A stretch of 64,000 nucleotides of DNA. Source: Emydura subglobosa. Taxonomy: Eukaryota > Chordata > Testudines > Chelidae. The notes beneath the pieces are model-generated. The model was not told the DNA's origin, made no database searches, and saw only the letters and a list, made by a program, of their open reading frames with translations. Each line of letters starts with the position of its first letter. The stretch's first letter is position 1. Below, piece after piece: positions 9,531-22,371 of the stretch. The DNA lies in the NCBI GenBank assembly GCA_007922225.1, contig ML679960.1:5914527-5978526 (forward strand), read 5' to 3'. The position numbers and the translations under genes were made by a program.

Positions 9531-12073
9531 TTCTGCTGGTGGTCCAAATGTGTTCCTTTTCTTCAAGATGCTGGCACGGACCAAACAGGTGGTGACCCAT
9601 ACATCTTCCAAAGATTCAAAATGGCCAACCAAAATGAGAGTTGTCCATTATACAAATCAAAGTCTCTTGAAAGAACTGTTGTTCTCCAGCAGGCTGGAAC
9701 AGATATAGAAATCTTTCATTTCTGTTCTTCTTCCTTTAACAACAATGGTAGAACATTATTACGTATGGCTTTACATTACTGATCAATTACATTTCTGATT
9801 ATTCCACTTGTGATCAAGCATCTTTCAGTACAGGTGTATTTCACTAACTTTACAGTATGAGCATACTTGATTGCATATATTAGCCTTACTTCTTCACTTT
9901 ATCAATGAAGTGAAAGAAAGCAATATGAACAGAGTCCCCCTTTTCCCCCCTAACAGGATTGTCCATGAGATAAACTCTTTCTTTAATGTTTGCAATATTT
10001 TACCAAAAGCTGTATCACTTATAGTTGACTTCTCTTTTACACATATAACTTCATTTAATTACAATATTTTATTCAAATCTGCACCTTATTTTTCACTCCT
10101 GTATCTAGCAACATAATATTTGATATATATTTATTCATTCATTCATTAACAGACAGGGGATAAAAGGAAATCTGTTCAGCTGCACCAACAGTACACACTT
10201 GTGAAAGTCTGCAGAAATACTGAGTTTCCTCAGATTATTTGGAAAGTCTGAAAAAAAATTGTTTCACCTTGAGTTTTATTCTCTCAGACCCTGTCCTATC
10301 TTTTCTAAAAGGCGTTGAAGCCTGGACAATTCTTAAATAGTAATAATTCATAATTTTGGCTACTTTAGTTACCGCACAATTAACGCACAAAACATCAGTA
10401 TGTTTAGAAATCACAGCCTGTAGGGTGCATTACCCAGCTATGTAGGCAACCCCTTTTGCAGCTTTAGACTCCAGTAACTAAATGCAGAATCTGGCCTATT
10501 TTATAAGAAGCACAGAAAGGTTGCCTGACACTTTCCATCATAAGAACCTATTTTCAATTGCTTATAACTTTGCCAGATTTTAACCATTCAGGCTCATTAT
10601 GGCCTCAGGCTGATTATGTTTGATATGTTATGATATGTTTACTTGTTAGAGGTTTTTGTGTTTCTAAAAGTCACGCACGATTTGAATGTGTTTCTAAATG
10701 TGTCCTGTTCAGGATGTACTTTCCAGATAGAAAGTATTTTATTACCATTGTTCATTATTTGTCTTACTTGAATGAACTGAGTTTTATGGTATGTAGTCTG
10801 ATCTGAGGTGGTCAGTATTAAAATATGTAGTTCATTTCCACAATAAAATTGGTGAGAGAAAACGGGAATTCGTTATCATTGTCTGAGAGTTATCTTTGAT
10901 ATATCATGGGATAATGGTACATATCATTTTCTCAGGTTCTTAGGTAGCTGAATTCACATTTACCAGCAGAAAAGGCAATATGTCTTGAAATGTACCTGTA
11001 TAATATTACTGGATACTACAACAACCATTAATATTTTCTAACTATCAGAATTCTAGGTATAAATGTGAGTCAGTGGCATTTCCTTGGGTAATAAACACCA
11101 TGCATAACATTTCAAACATGCCTAAATCATTCAACTATCTACTTCCCATGGATTTATAATGGGACTCATTCACCTAAGAGACAGATTGTTAAAGGCACCT
11201 AACTCCTATTGATTTCAAGAAGTGAATAAAGCCCAGATTTTTAAAGGAACATTTTCAAAAGTGATTTAGACATTCAGAAGACCAAGTCCCATTGGCTTTC
11301 AATGAGACCTACACTCTTAAGCCAGTTAGGCCTAGCAACATTGATTGGAGTACCAGTTGAATACCTTTGAAAATTTGAGCCTTAGATACTTTTTTAAATT
11401 TAGACTTCCAAGTGACCGAGGCATGTTTGAAAATGTTCCCCTATTCTAACGAGCAGATATTGGAAGATCAGTTCTGAAATTTCCATATTTTGAGACATTT
11501 ACAATCTCCCTCAAGCATTTTGTCCCAGCAAGAAACCTTTGCCTATCTAGGCAGTAAAGGACACTGAGTGATTAGGACATGTGGGAGATAGGCTACATTG
11601 GGCTCTGCTAAAAACTTAGCAAACATTAATACATGTTAGAAACTATTAGATAGATTTCACCAATCTAGAAAATATTTTAAAAAGACTATATATATATACA
11701 GATACACATAGACACATACAGACATTTTCTTTTCCTGACAGTAGGCCAAAAATAACTGAATGAAACTCCTCAGAACACACACACAATGTTGTGAGGGGTT
11801 TCAGTTATGATGAATAAATATATATTTTTGTTCTCTTCAGTTACTAAGAACTGAAGAAACTTCCCCCTGAAACTTTCTGATGAAAGCAAAAAAAGAAAAG
11901 TGAACAAAAAAAGAAAAGAAAAAAAAGTCATTTTAAATTTAATTAAACATGGAAACTTTCAGGTCTTAAAACAGAATTTACTGAAAAGTATGACATGAAA
12001 GAATGGTGTTGGTTGAGATGGGAGTTGTTATTGAAAGTCCCAACATAGCCTTAACTGTACCAGACAACCACTA
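9531..12073. other. No gene; mostly unrecognised sequence, one diffuse ancient repeat
   Basis: About 11200-11440 contains GCCCAGATTTTTAAAGG, CCCATTGGCTTTCAATG and GAAAATTTGAGCC, the palindromic reptile repeat type also seen at 2530. A short purine tract lies at 11885-11930. Nothing else was recognised. Confidence 0.45.
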
Positions 12074-12160
12074 CAATAATAGTAATGTTTCAGAGGGGTA
12101 GCCGTGTTAGTCTGTATACAGCACAACAGAACTCTCATTGTTTTTGCAATAATAGTAATG
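12074..12160 (-). mobile_element. 59-bp Penelope tail micro-insertion with 14-bp target duplications
   Basis: CAATAATAGTAATG occurs exactly at 12074-12087 and again at 12147-12160. Between them 59 bp begin TTTCAGAGGGGTAGCCGTG and read as the reverse complement of the Penelope element terminus (compare the left arm at 9111-9140). It is a severely 5'-truncated insertion, in minus orientation. Confidence 0.85.
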
Positions 12161-12164
12161 ATGA

Positions 12165-12470
12165 CTTACTTCATATAGTATTTGTCATCCTGACGTATCT
12201 CAAAGCAGATTACAAATTTAAGCATCACCTATATATATGGACCCTGTGTCCCTGTGGATGTATTTGGAAATCTGCTATAGCTCTGTGTGACACAGGTATA
12301 CACCCACTCAAGACAGATACAGGATCAAGATCCTAGGCATCACTTCATCATGGAGTAACCCTATCCAATGGAAACTGCAAAGGGAATTTGGATAGGCAGC
12401 ATATGATTAAGTAAATTGGGCTGGACGCTGCTATAAAACTATTACTTCTGCAAGAAGAGTGCCATGAATG
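12165..12470. repeat. Possible ancient interspersed repeat
   Basis: TTTGTCATCCTGACGTATCTCAAAGCAGATTACAAA resembles the widely conserved amniote motif of the form CATCCTGAAGGATCTCAAAGC followed by TTTACAAA. I cannot name the family; split into pieces, only the first about 50 bp are convincing. Confidence 0.3.
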
Positions 12471-15400
12471 AAACACCAAATGATAAATGATGAGGACCTT
12501 GATTTATCTGTCATCTATAAGATTTTTTGTTGGTGGTGTTCTGGTGATAGCATTTCTGCTGAACTTGTTGGGAAGAATGTGTTTGGGGAAGCTATTATGA
12601 GATAAGAAAATATATCACTTTAGGAATAGGAAAGTGGATTATATACTTGCATCTTTCCAAAAGTTGCCAGTCTCATCTTAATTATGACCAGAGGAAGAAT
12701 AGCTATCATATATTGTTACCTTGTTTGCCTACAAATTCCTCAGCAAAAACAATTAGCATCTGATGAGAGAGAATATAAATTACTTGTAAAATAACTCTCA
12801 GTAAAAGAATTAGTAACTTTATTTCTTTTATTTATATAGCAAATGAGAGAGACTATTAACAAAGTTCCTTAGTGGAAAAACACTATAGGTATGAATTTTA
12901 TCAATGTTTACATGCTGTGCAATTGTACTGTAGTCAATAGGATTCCATGGGTTGTAAATCAGCTCAGAACGTATCCCAAAGACTTTGATTAAAAAAAAAA
13001 AGAATAGTAGTAGAAAGTAATCTTGAGGCATAAAAAATAGTTCTGTGATACACTGTGATTTGTGTTTTCTGCTTCTTTGATATATACAGCATTGTAGTGT
13101 GGTAATTCTGTGCAAGCCCTTTCTGCTTTACATATCTTCAGTTGAATGAAATAAAAATTATAAAAATGCTTGTGTATGCAAGAGACAGAGCATGCTCTTC
13201 ACTGTACAATTAACACTACAGTAGAAATGTGTACACTTAACAGAATATGCATGCTGGGGCTGACCTTGCAATGCTTACTCATGTGAGGAATCCCTACACA
13301 CAGAAATACCACCATTCCTAGGTACAATGTGATAATTCTTCTGCCTTAAGTCTCAAAGATCCAGGCTGATTGTATTCTACTCCATGGCAAAAGGCCAGCT
13401 TCAGCTTCATATGAAAGAAACATCAATTGAACTATGTTCCCATTGTGAATATATATTTTGAAAGCTGACAAAAACAACTTAAGAAGCAGAGAGCCAATTA
13501 TAAATTGGCAAACTATTTCCATACAGATGCTAGCCAAATCGACTTTTTCATACCTATAACTTCATTATGTTTTGGAACTTTGATGTGAACTTTTGTTTGC
13601 AATTTGTTCTTATGAAAGAACTGGCTAATTAACTGGAATTATAAGATTTCTTGCTGATAATGCAAGAAAGAAGAGAGAAAACTTGTGAGCATCATTAATA
13701 CTAGCCGTAACAATGTCCTTCTTTGTTGGGGATAGTATTGATGTCATATTTGGCCTTCAACCAACTAGCACTGTTCTGCAACACTGCTGCATCTCAGTAC
13801 ATGCTTTACAGGGGTCCCCCTTTCAAAACTCTACATGACTATTTGCAAAGCTGCAGTGCCAAAGCAGCATTTTTCAACCTGCTAAGAGATTAACACCTGC
13901 TAGCATTCCCCCCCCCACTGTTATAGATTATTTTTACTGCACATCCATAATAGCTTTATCAAGATATTAATTTTGAATAAAACTGAAAATGTACTTTGTA
14001 ATATAAATATTAATTGTCACCCAATGAATTGAATAGGCTTTACCATTCAATGATAAAAATGTCATGAATTATAGGTCAACAGTGGCTATTGGCTAATTAC
14101 ATACTTGTTAGTTCCTTTGATGTTTGCTTCACAAAGTGAAGTTTTCATTCAGAGGAAACTGCTCATTTTAAAGAAGCAATAAACTGTATTTTTTGCACAT
14201 TTTCAAGTCTTTTAAATACCCACCTAGATTATCATTATGGTCATCTTCAGTGGATTTGAGAAGATTATTAAATGAGCAAGATTTTGGAATAATAATGATT
14301 GATCGAGAAAGAATGTGTATCGTGATCGAGGTAGGTATGTGTGTGTGCACCAGGTATATATGTCTTTGTGCGGGGAGGGGGGGGGATTATATTTTACATA
14401 TAAGTGTATGTGCAGTTCATATCCAGTGGTTTAGCAAATAGTGGGGTAGAATTTTGAAGAGGAGACCCCTCTAAAACATGTGCTGAGATACAGCATATAT
14501 ATAATCCACTTCCTTCACTTTGAGAAAAAAGGGAGCACAATAAACTGAGATGGAAACTAGCTAGTGGCCATAAATGTTAGAGAGCAGAGTTGTGGCATGT
14601 TTCCCACTGATCTGACCGAAAAAACTCTCCCCAGCTCCATGCCTAGGGGATTTCCCCACAGATGATGTTTGTCAGCATTATCTTCCAATATATTCCCCCT
14701 CTACATGTTGAACAACTGTCTCTGGCAATGGTAGGATTCCTGGCAGCAGCTGGCAAAGGGGGATATTAGACAGAGATGTACTGCAGATGGAGAAGAATGT
14801 GGTTGCACCTGGCCTTCACACAAACACCCTTACTCCCCAGGACATCCTAAGATCTACAGGCTTTCTCTGTAGATCTTGGGAACTCTCCAGGCTTGGTAGA
14901 TCTTGGTAGACCTTGCCTGTTGCAGGGAACAAACACAGTGGGATGATCCAAAAAAACCTCAGTTTCCTGGGTCCTACATTTAGTTTCCTCTTGTAGGAGG
15001 CAATAAGGTTGTTGAATCTACCCACTCTTCCACAGCAAGCACCCTGTAGTTACCTGTCTTACTGGAATATAACTGTTTTAGTAATAAGATACTAGTATCT
15101 TTTCAATCCATACTAGAATTATGCTATATATGGAAGGCCAGATCCTCAGGGGGTGTACTTTATTGCAGCTCCTTGGAAGACAGTGGAACTATGCCAATTC
15201 ACACCAGCTGAGTGTCTGGCATAAAGTATTTGTTAAGTTAAGGTGTCTCCCTGTATTGGACAGACATTCACTAATATATATTCTGGGTACTTATCTGCTG
15301 TTGCATGTTAGCTTTTTATTTCATTTATATATTAGCATAGTTACTTATTGAAGTAGAATATGGCATGAATTAGAGTGGGGGCATTTTACTTGTGTTCTTT

Positions 15401-16012
15401 TTCCTCTGGAAGGACTTTTCTTAGCGCTGATCATGGTAATCTTTGACTCATGTTACCCAGGAAACCACAGAACCTTTTATATTGTATCAGTTCATTTTTC
15501 TCACTTCTCATAGATTCCCTCCTTGTTAGTCTGTTTTGTTTGTGTGGATACTGTACTGTTGCATTCTGTTAATTCACCACTAACACACGTCTCTTTTTCT
15601 TTATTTCAATGTCAAACATTAAAGCAGTTTGCAACACACTGTGCCTGATTCTGCTCTCAGACACTGATACAAATCAGGAGTGACCCTCAGTGAAATGGGT
15701 GGAATTGCCATGGTGTAAAGAGATGAAAACCCATTTGTCAGGCTAGTTAATTTTTCCACGTAGAAAATTAACTTACAGATTTCTGGGACTGACACAGTCC
15801 ATGTCAATGAAGTTGTATTGTTCTCTTCCCTATAATTCAGAAATGTGTGAAACTGGGCATTAATAACATAACCTTCCAGATCTGACATTTAAATGAGAAG
15901 CTTCTAGCTCCTTATTTCCCTCATGCATCATGAGAATTTATCATGCGTCAGAAAACGTACTGTAACGTAAGAAAGGAACACGGCAGTACAACATACTGAA
16001 CTAGATTGTTTG
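12471..16012. other. No gene; unrecognised AT-rich intron sequence
   Basis: Contains a C-run near 13908, a G-run near 14375 and, at about 15640-15720, a fragment with CCTGATTCTGCTCTCAG and AAATCAGGAGTGACC that belongs to the diffuse reptile repeat type seen more clearly at 24598. No exon-like ORF with splice sites was recognised. Confidence 0.45.
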
Positions 16013-16278
16013 TATGGGCTGGTTCAGACTGACCCTGCGATTTGGTGGCAGTTGACGGGAGTTACGCAAACTACGCAGAGTAACTGACGTTGACTGCTCA
16101 GCTTCCCTTCTGCATGCTGTTCACACTGCGCTGAGCTACTGCTACGCTACTTGAGGGGGTGGACTTACTCAGTCGACTTCCTGATCGATTGAGTGGGTCT
16201 CACTGACCACTCAATCGATCCCTGAAAGATCGATCTGGCGGCGGCGATTTTTCCGCTGTCAGTGTAAACGTAGCCTAT
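16013..16278. mobile_element. CpG-rich MITE with imperfect terminal inverted repeats
   Basis: The 260-bp element (16016-16275) begins GGGCTGGTTCAGACTGAC and ends GTCAGTGTAAACGTAGCC; the ends are imperfect inverted repeats sharing GGCT...ACTGAC. TAT stands on both sides (16013-16015 and 16276-16278), fitting a 3-bp target duplication as in Harbinger-type elements. It has many CpGs (GATCGATC, GGCGGCGGCG), in contrast to its surroundings, and an internal palindrome around CACTCAATCGATC. Confidence 0.6.
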
Positions 16279-16985
16279 ATATTGGGTTCCATGCATTTAG
16301 ATTCATTTATTGTTTAGTAAGTATAGCTCCTGCGTTGTATTTAAAAAAAATCATTTAGTACAGGTTCTTCTAGCTCATCTGCACTACGATGAATTTTTTT
16401 TTTTTTTGCAAACCTCTGAGTAGCAGCATTGCTCAAGCAATCTTTGCATGCTGTTTATTGCTGCCAAACACTGCAGCACCAAAATATTATTCTTACCATT
16501 TAACCTGATGTGATGCTGTTTTGTGCCATATTGAGCTGAGCTATTGCTCTGTGTAGCTGTAGTAAGTCTCATAGGTTTTTAAAACTAATGTGAGATGATT
16601 CTTTCTTTCATTGCTTCTTTGTCACTTTTAAAGGAGGAAGAGGTTTGTGTTAATGACATCTTAAATGATGTGGGGGAACAGCCCTGTTCTCATAAGCTTG
16701 GAGAACTCTTTGGGACCACAAAAAGTCCTGATGTGCTCCCCAGGCAGACTTTTGTTCAGGCTCTTTCAGCTTTGGTATTTATCCTTGCAAACTCAGAGGT
16801 GTAAGGGTGATACCATTTACAAAAAGACTGTTCAGATTAGCGGTATAAAAGGTTGGGTCTGTGAAGGTAGTGAAGAATTGGCTTTTTAAAAATCAAACTT
16901 TATGAATCTCATTGCTCTTAAGCAATTGAAAATATTAAACTTCCCAAAGTAAACTGAAGTATGCCTCAGGGAAATGGGTTTGAGA
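16279..16985. other. No gene recognised
   Basis: A T-run lies at 16394-16407. The overlapping 70-residue ORFs at 16595-16889 lack splice-bounded conservation that I can see and match no family. Confidence 0.45.
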
Positions 16986-16987
16986 AG

Positions 16988-17120
16988 CAGAGGTCCTCAA
17001 CCTTTCTTCTGAGTAGGATCCCCAAATTTGCCAGCTCTTTCTTGCCAAGACCCCCCATTGTCATATCCCACAATTCTTTACAGAAGCAGTGTTGGATGTG
17101 GGGTTGTAGCAAGAACCGAG
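16988..17120 (+). mobile_element. hAT-like terminus
   Basis: CAGAGGTCCTCAACCTTTCT followed by a GATCCCCAAATTTG stretch has the form of hAT terminal repeats of the CAGnGGTnCTCAACC type. No opposite end was found, so this is a fragment or a chance resemblance. Confidence 0.4.
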
Positions 17121-17653
17121 GGCTTGTTTAGGATGAATGGGCATACAGGGGGGAACCATTCAGGGTGTGCTGGTTAAAAGAACAAGTGAAGGTGCAAGTT
17201 GTAAGGGATGGGTTAAAGTGTGTTTGACAGGAGCTGAGACAGTAGTAGAACTGCATGGAAGGAGCTAATATGAGTGAAGGTGCTACTGTGGGGATGCATC
17301 TCTCACCTGTCTCCTGTGCACACCCCCACTGAAATTGGCTTCTTGTGAAAGTGCCTCTTCAAGCTGTAGTTTCAGACAGCTTCCCCGCCATGTTCAACTC
17401 CTAGTGCTCCTGGAATTAAGTGTGCTGTAGAAAGAGAGGGATGATGCTGTGGCAGGAGGCTAAACTGGGTGTTGGCATGGACAGACTGGCAGAAGAGGAA
17501 AGAGGGAGAGAAAGAGCTTCTTTTTCCCTGACATCACTCCCACTGTGTCTTGGCACCTCTAGGATTCGTAGCATATTTTTGGTTTGATTGCAAGACAACC
17601 TGTGAATCTGTGATCACTTCTGGCTTGGGCCCCAAGCTACAAAGAGGTATTTG
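17121..17653. other. No gene recognised
   Basis: Unrecognised sequence between the hAT-like end and the solo LTR. Confidence 0.45.
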
Positions 17654-18405
17654 GTGCCTGTCGCAGGGTACCTACACTCCATCACCCCTTGGGGTGGGGT
17701 AGCTCTGAGCCCACGGTCAAGCTTGTTGGACTGTCCTAGCCCTCAGGGCTGCATGGCCTAGCAGCCAAAGTCAATAGAGCAGCCCCCACCTTTGGGGCAG
17801 CATGGCCTAGTAGCCAGAGTCAATAGAGCAGATCTTGAGTTCAGGGCAGTGCAGCCTATTAGCCGGAGTCAATATGGTCATCACTGAGGGGAAGATGACA
17901 GCCAGGGTAGGAGGGTCCAGACTCTCCCTAACCCATGGTGTCTCAAGCCAAGACTTTGCCAGTGAGTGCTACTGAGTCAGCGAGGATCCTGCCACAACAC
18001 ACTGACTTCTTCCATGACCTCTGCTAACCTGCGCCCAGGTCACTTCCTACACTGTCTCCTGAAGCGTCAGTCCATTTGTCATCAGGGGTCTCTGGGTTCC
18101 TCAGTGAGGATGGTTCTCTAGGGCTTGGACTCTGACTCTGCTCAGACTGCTAGGGTGCCTGCCTGGTTTTCAGTATTTCTGGTATCCCTGGTCTGGAGCT
18201 GTAGTAACTGCTGGGCTAGACCCTCCACCACACATTTTTTTCTCCTGAGTGTCTAACCTAGAATGAACTGGGCTGCTTCCTTGTATACTGAAGCAGCAGT
18301 TGGAGCATGCCCAGCATGGTTGGAGGAGCAGGACTTCCTCCCCTGAGAGTGTGGGATTAACCCCTTTCTGACCAGCATGGGGTATGTATACCCCATCACA
18401 GTGCC
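17654..18405 (-). mobile_element. Solo LTR, 742 bp, with 5-bp target duplications
   Basis: GTGCC flanks both ends exactly (17654-17658, 18401-18405). The LTR runs TGTCGCAGGG to CCCCATCACA (17659-18400), so it has TG...CA ends. In reverse complement it starts TGTGATGGGGTATACATACC, a beginning I associate with reptile retroelement LTRs, hence the minus strand call. No internal region or second LTR is adjacent, so it is a solo LTR left by recombination. ERV versus Gypsy type cannot be settled from this. Confidence 0.85.
17751..17877. repeat. Tandem repeat of 49-bp period inside the LTR
   Basis: GCATGGCCTAGCAGCC at 17751, GCATGGCCTAGTAGCC at 17800 and GTGCAGCCTATTAGCC at 17849 start units exactly 49 bp apart, each continuing into AGTCAATA; about 2.6 units in all. 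Repeated units in an LTR are often U3 enhancer duplications; that role is inferred. Confidence 0.85.
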
Positions 18406-19128
18406 TCAAAATATGATGGAACAGAACAGAGAAGAATCTTAAGAGTATCAATTTTGTAGAACTGGAAAAGTCTGTTAAAATATGTAAATTATTTGAAGAA
18501 GGTAGCAATGAAATATAATTTTCCTTCATTATACATATTAGAAATTTCCAGACATATGCCTTACACATTCATGTGATACAAGGCACATCCAAAACTTGGA
18601 GTGAGGGGAAAGGTGAAGGAAGGGTAGCTGAAATATTTGAATCTGTTTTCATGCCTGTTCCTTCAGCAATAAATAGCTGGCATGCAGGTAGGGAAATGCT
18701 CACCTATCTATGATTCAGATGTATCCACTTGTAACAAGTGATATATACCTTTTGGGACATGATCCTAGCCTCTTGATTCCTGTCCCTCAATTTCCTTGGC
18801 AAAGTAAACCAACCTGAAATTAACAGGTGGGAAAGTTGGATCAAACAGGAATCAGCACAGCTGCTCAAGGAGAAAAGGCTGCAACCAATTAACACAGCAT
18901 TATATAAGGTAGTCTGTAGGGTAGTAGGAACAGCTGTTGCTCTGAAGAGGATAATTATACATGCACAAATAGAGTTTGGCAGTTATGAATGTAAAGTTTA
19001 TTTTTTTGGGTTGTGGACTTTGTGTATAAGCAGACAAGAGATCATTTTAGATGAAAAAAAATACTTAATTGGCTGGATAGGTAAAATAATTAGCAGGTAA
19101 TGTCCCCTCCCCACCTTGTAAAAAGGGT

Positions 19129-19167
<39 letters not shown>

Positions 19168-21357
19168 GACTCTTTGTATTTGGCTCTGCACCACTACATT
19201 TGTACATTTCTCCTGTCTTTGGGATGAAATACACACAGAAACAAACTAGTAACACTTTCTGGTTATATTCCCACAAAACTGAAAGATGATGAACAGTAGT
19301 AACATCCAAAAGCACTAGTCGGGAACAGAGTCCACTATGCTTGGAGTTGTGCAGAGGTAGATATGCTCCCTACGTGAATATCTTACAAGCTGAAAAATGA
19401 TGTTAGAAGAGTGGAGGAAAGACATCCAAAGTACAAGCAAAACAGAGAGGTTACTCATGGCCATGCAACTTTTAAAAAAAAAAAAAAAAGTACAGATACC
19501 TATTTTTATGAGAGGGCAATGATAGGATGATGGAGAATTGCAGGATGGTGAATAAATAGGACCGGAGAGTGATAAGGGTGAGAGAAAGAAAAGGAAAGCT
19601 GAAGTTTAAGGGTGAGGGGAAAATGGACAGTTGGAAAGAAGAATGTAGAGTAATTGTGTGAAAGGATGTGGGGGAAAGACTGCAACAAACAAATGATCAA
19701 ATAGCTGATAGAAAATAACAATCAGAGTTCAAAGGATTAAAAAAAAAAACAAAAAAAAAAAACAGTTGTCTGGTAATCAAGGGCTCTGAAGGTGCTTTGC
19801 GTTGCTGGTCTCAACTGTTGCTGAAAAAGTCTCTGCTACTCCTGTAGGGTTGGCTCTATCACCAGGACATTCTGGCCTGTTTCTCTGTGCCCACTTCTCT
19901 TTTTTTTTTTTTTTTAAAGCTGAAATACTTGAGAATTATGGTGTCCTTTGGAAAAGAAGAGAATGAACAAAACAAGGTTGCTTTAGAAACTGTATTATTT
20001 GAAATGAGCAGCTATTGTTAGTGCTGCCATGGAAATTATGCCTTGAAAAGGCCAAAATTTCCCCAGTGTATTGTATTTTTTTCATAAGACTGTGTAAGAA
20101 GTGTTGAATTTTCACTATTGAGACTGATCTCTCTTACTCATTTTATTAGATTGGCTTTTTGTGGTTCACACATCCTTCTGCTAAAGGCCTCAAAACATAG
20201 TAGCAATTGTAATGTTGGACAATTTTTGCTTTAGCTGATTATTCCTTGTTTGCTTGAGAAAAGTTGTGTATTTTTTGAACATGAGATGAAATGAGTTATT
20301 ATTGCCAAGCAGTGTTCATAGCCTGTAGATAAATAATGCCTTTACGCTGAAAAACTTGTAATGATTGCTGAGTACTCAGAGGACTCAGTTATTTGAGCTA
20401 GCATTTCTTTACAAAAATCACCCATATTATTCAAACGGTCTGAGACCAGCAATCAGTTAAAGACAAAGTGGTTAGTGCTCTTTGATAAAGTGGATCATCC
20501 ATATGCTACTGAGTATTTTGGCTCTGACATTTTGGGCTCCATTTTCCTGGACGCACAGGAAAAAAGACACGGCTCAAGGGATATAGTTTAACTAGGCTAC
20601 AGCTTTACTGATCCAGCTTATATGGGAACTATCCAATAGTGACTTGTATAGTGCAGGACATCCTTCATTCCCTGATCTATTCCACCTGGTGAAGGGCTGC
20701 TGTCAACCCCACCAGAACTGGTCCTAGTACATTCCCCCCCACCACTCTCCCCTGGTACAAAGGTTGGCTGGGGAAAAGAATTTTGAGTCACAGTCCCATT
20801 GCCCAGCTTCTTTAGGAAGATATTTTCCATGAAATCCACTTACAACTCTAGTTTACCAGAAAAATGATTGAGGATGCAGAAACAATGAGGTACATAGGTT
20901 TATCAATTATTTTAATAAGTCTGAGGGGCACACATAGTGTTTCTTTAATCTACATCTTGTGTAACAGGAAATGTAATGCAAGAATTAAAATCCATCTCTG
21001 TTCATAATCCTAAAATCAAGTCAACATTTCTTTCATTTTCCATGACTAAGTAACCTTTCCCTCTTCCTGCTTATTCAGACAATTCTAAGGATGCCAAAAT
21101 TTCTGTTTAAATTGGAAGTATTTTTCTTAAAGCTATATCAGAATTCTTCTGCTCTGACTTAACATAGGTATAAAGATGCCTTTCCATCAGGGAACTATTA
21201 GTCCTTTGTAATAAAAAAAAATGCCTTACACAAATTTCATAACGTCAAATGAAAAGTGCAGAGCACAATCCTGCAGATAATACAGCGCAACCTGCAGGAA
21301 ATGCACTTTAGTGGAGATTCCCACTAGTAAATCCCCCCTGTAGGTCCCTTGTAGATC
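18406..21357. other. No gene; homopolymer-rich intron sequence
   Basis: Contains T31 at 19132-19162, A-runs near 19475 and 19740-19762, and a T-run near 19900. The ORFs in the region are antisense to poly-T or purine-rich tracts. Confidence 0.5.
19132..19162. repeat. T31 homopolymer
   Basis: Uninterrupted run of 31 T followed by AAAAGG. It may be the A-tail of a minus-strand retrocopy, but no recognisable body lies on its right side. Confidence 0.8.
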
Positions 21358-21738
21358 TAATAGATCAGGGGTGTCAAACTCATTTGTCATGGTGGGCTAG
21401 AGTTGAATTAAATGTACTTCAAGTGGACCATACATACCATAAATCGAAAAACTAGGCACTTTTGGAGCCCTGTCTCTCGTGCACACAGCGCTTCACGCGC
21501 TGCCGCCAGGGTACACAGATCTCGTGGCGGTGTGCGATGCTGCGAGATCTCATGGCGTCATACTCTCTGGTGGCAGCGTGTGCTGTCATGACATCTCGCG
21601 GCGTTGTACCCTCTGGCGGCAGTGTGCGGTGTCGCCACAGAGCGCAGGCAGCGCATGACGCCGCCAGGGGCCGGACCAAAAAGGTTGGCAGGCTGTATCC
21701 GGCCCACAGGCCGGATGTTTGACACCCCTGTAATAGGT
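21358..21738. mobile_element. Non-autonomous hAT element, 365 bp, with 8-bp target duplications
   Basis: CAGGGGTGTCAAAC (from 21366) and GTTTGACACCCCTG (to 21730) are perfect terminal inverted repeats. Flanks are TAATAGAT (21358-21365) and TAATAGGT (21731-21738), 7 of 8 identical, the hAT duplication length. The interior is GC-rich and carries repeated CTCGTGGCG/CATGGCG-like blocks. The ORFs on both strands within it are shadows of this composition. Confidence 0.9.
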
Positions 21739-22371
21739 GTTTTCTTTTTGTTGCCTCATGTCCTTTTGTCTTTGCAGATTTACTGTATTTCCAAAAAGTA
21801 GACAAGATTTGGAAACTGGATTCTTTGTTGTGGGGATGTTAGTCAATCAATACACATTTCTGTAACTTTAAAAATGAAATCCATTAACCTTTCATCAAAA
21901 CTGCGTTGGCTTCTTTGGACAATTTACTGCCTCTTCCTCCCCAATCCCTGCTAATGTATTCAAAGTTCATTAGATTAATATTAACACCAAAATCCTTTCT
22001 ACTACAGTGCTTCTTAAAAATATAGATGCAATCATAGACAAAGCAGCTAGCTCCCCTTCACCCTTGCATGAATTATTGATTTGATCATAACGTTAGGGAC
22101 TCCAATAGGTTAAGGTCACAGCACAGTTGTTCAAGGACTTGTCATTTACCCTCAACATATGTAACAGAGTGATACCCAAAGACTCTCTCCTAGGTCTGCT
22201 TATAAAGGCATCTCATTAGTGTTTCTCTTTATCTCTTGGACTCTGTTCATTCTAAATTTTCCTTTTTCCCCTTAAAGAGCAGCAGATACCATTTGACAAT
22301 TACTATTAAATATATATTTCTCCTGCACTGCTCATAAGGTCCCCCAAACAAGACGGAAGCCTGTGACAGAA
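21739..22371. other. No gene recognised
   Basis: AT-rich, unrecognised. Confidence 0.45.

Noticed and set aside
17751..17877. CRISPR-like direct repeats
   Set aside because: Vertebrate DNA; adjacent 49-bp units without spacers, inside a solo LTR.
18998..19315. 105-codon minus-strand ORF
   Set aside because: Contains a poly-Lys run that is only the T31 homopolymer read in reverse.
21452..21846. Four overlapping ORFs and a CpG-rich patch as a promoter or gene
   Set aside because: They sit inside a hAT element with clear terminal repeats and target duplication; the GC content explains the open frames.
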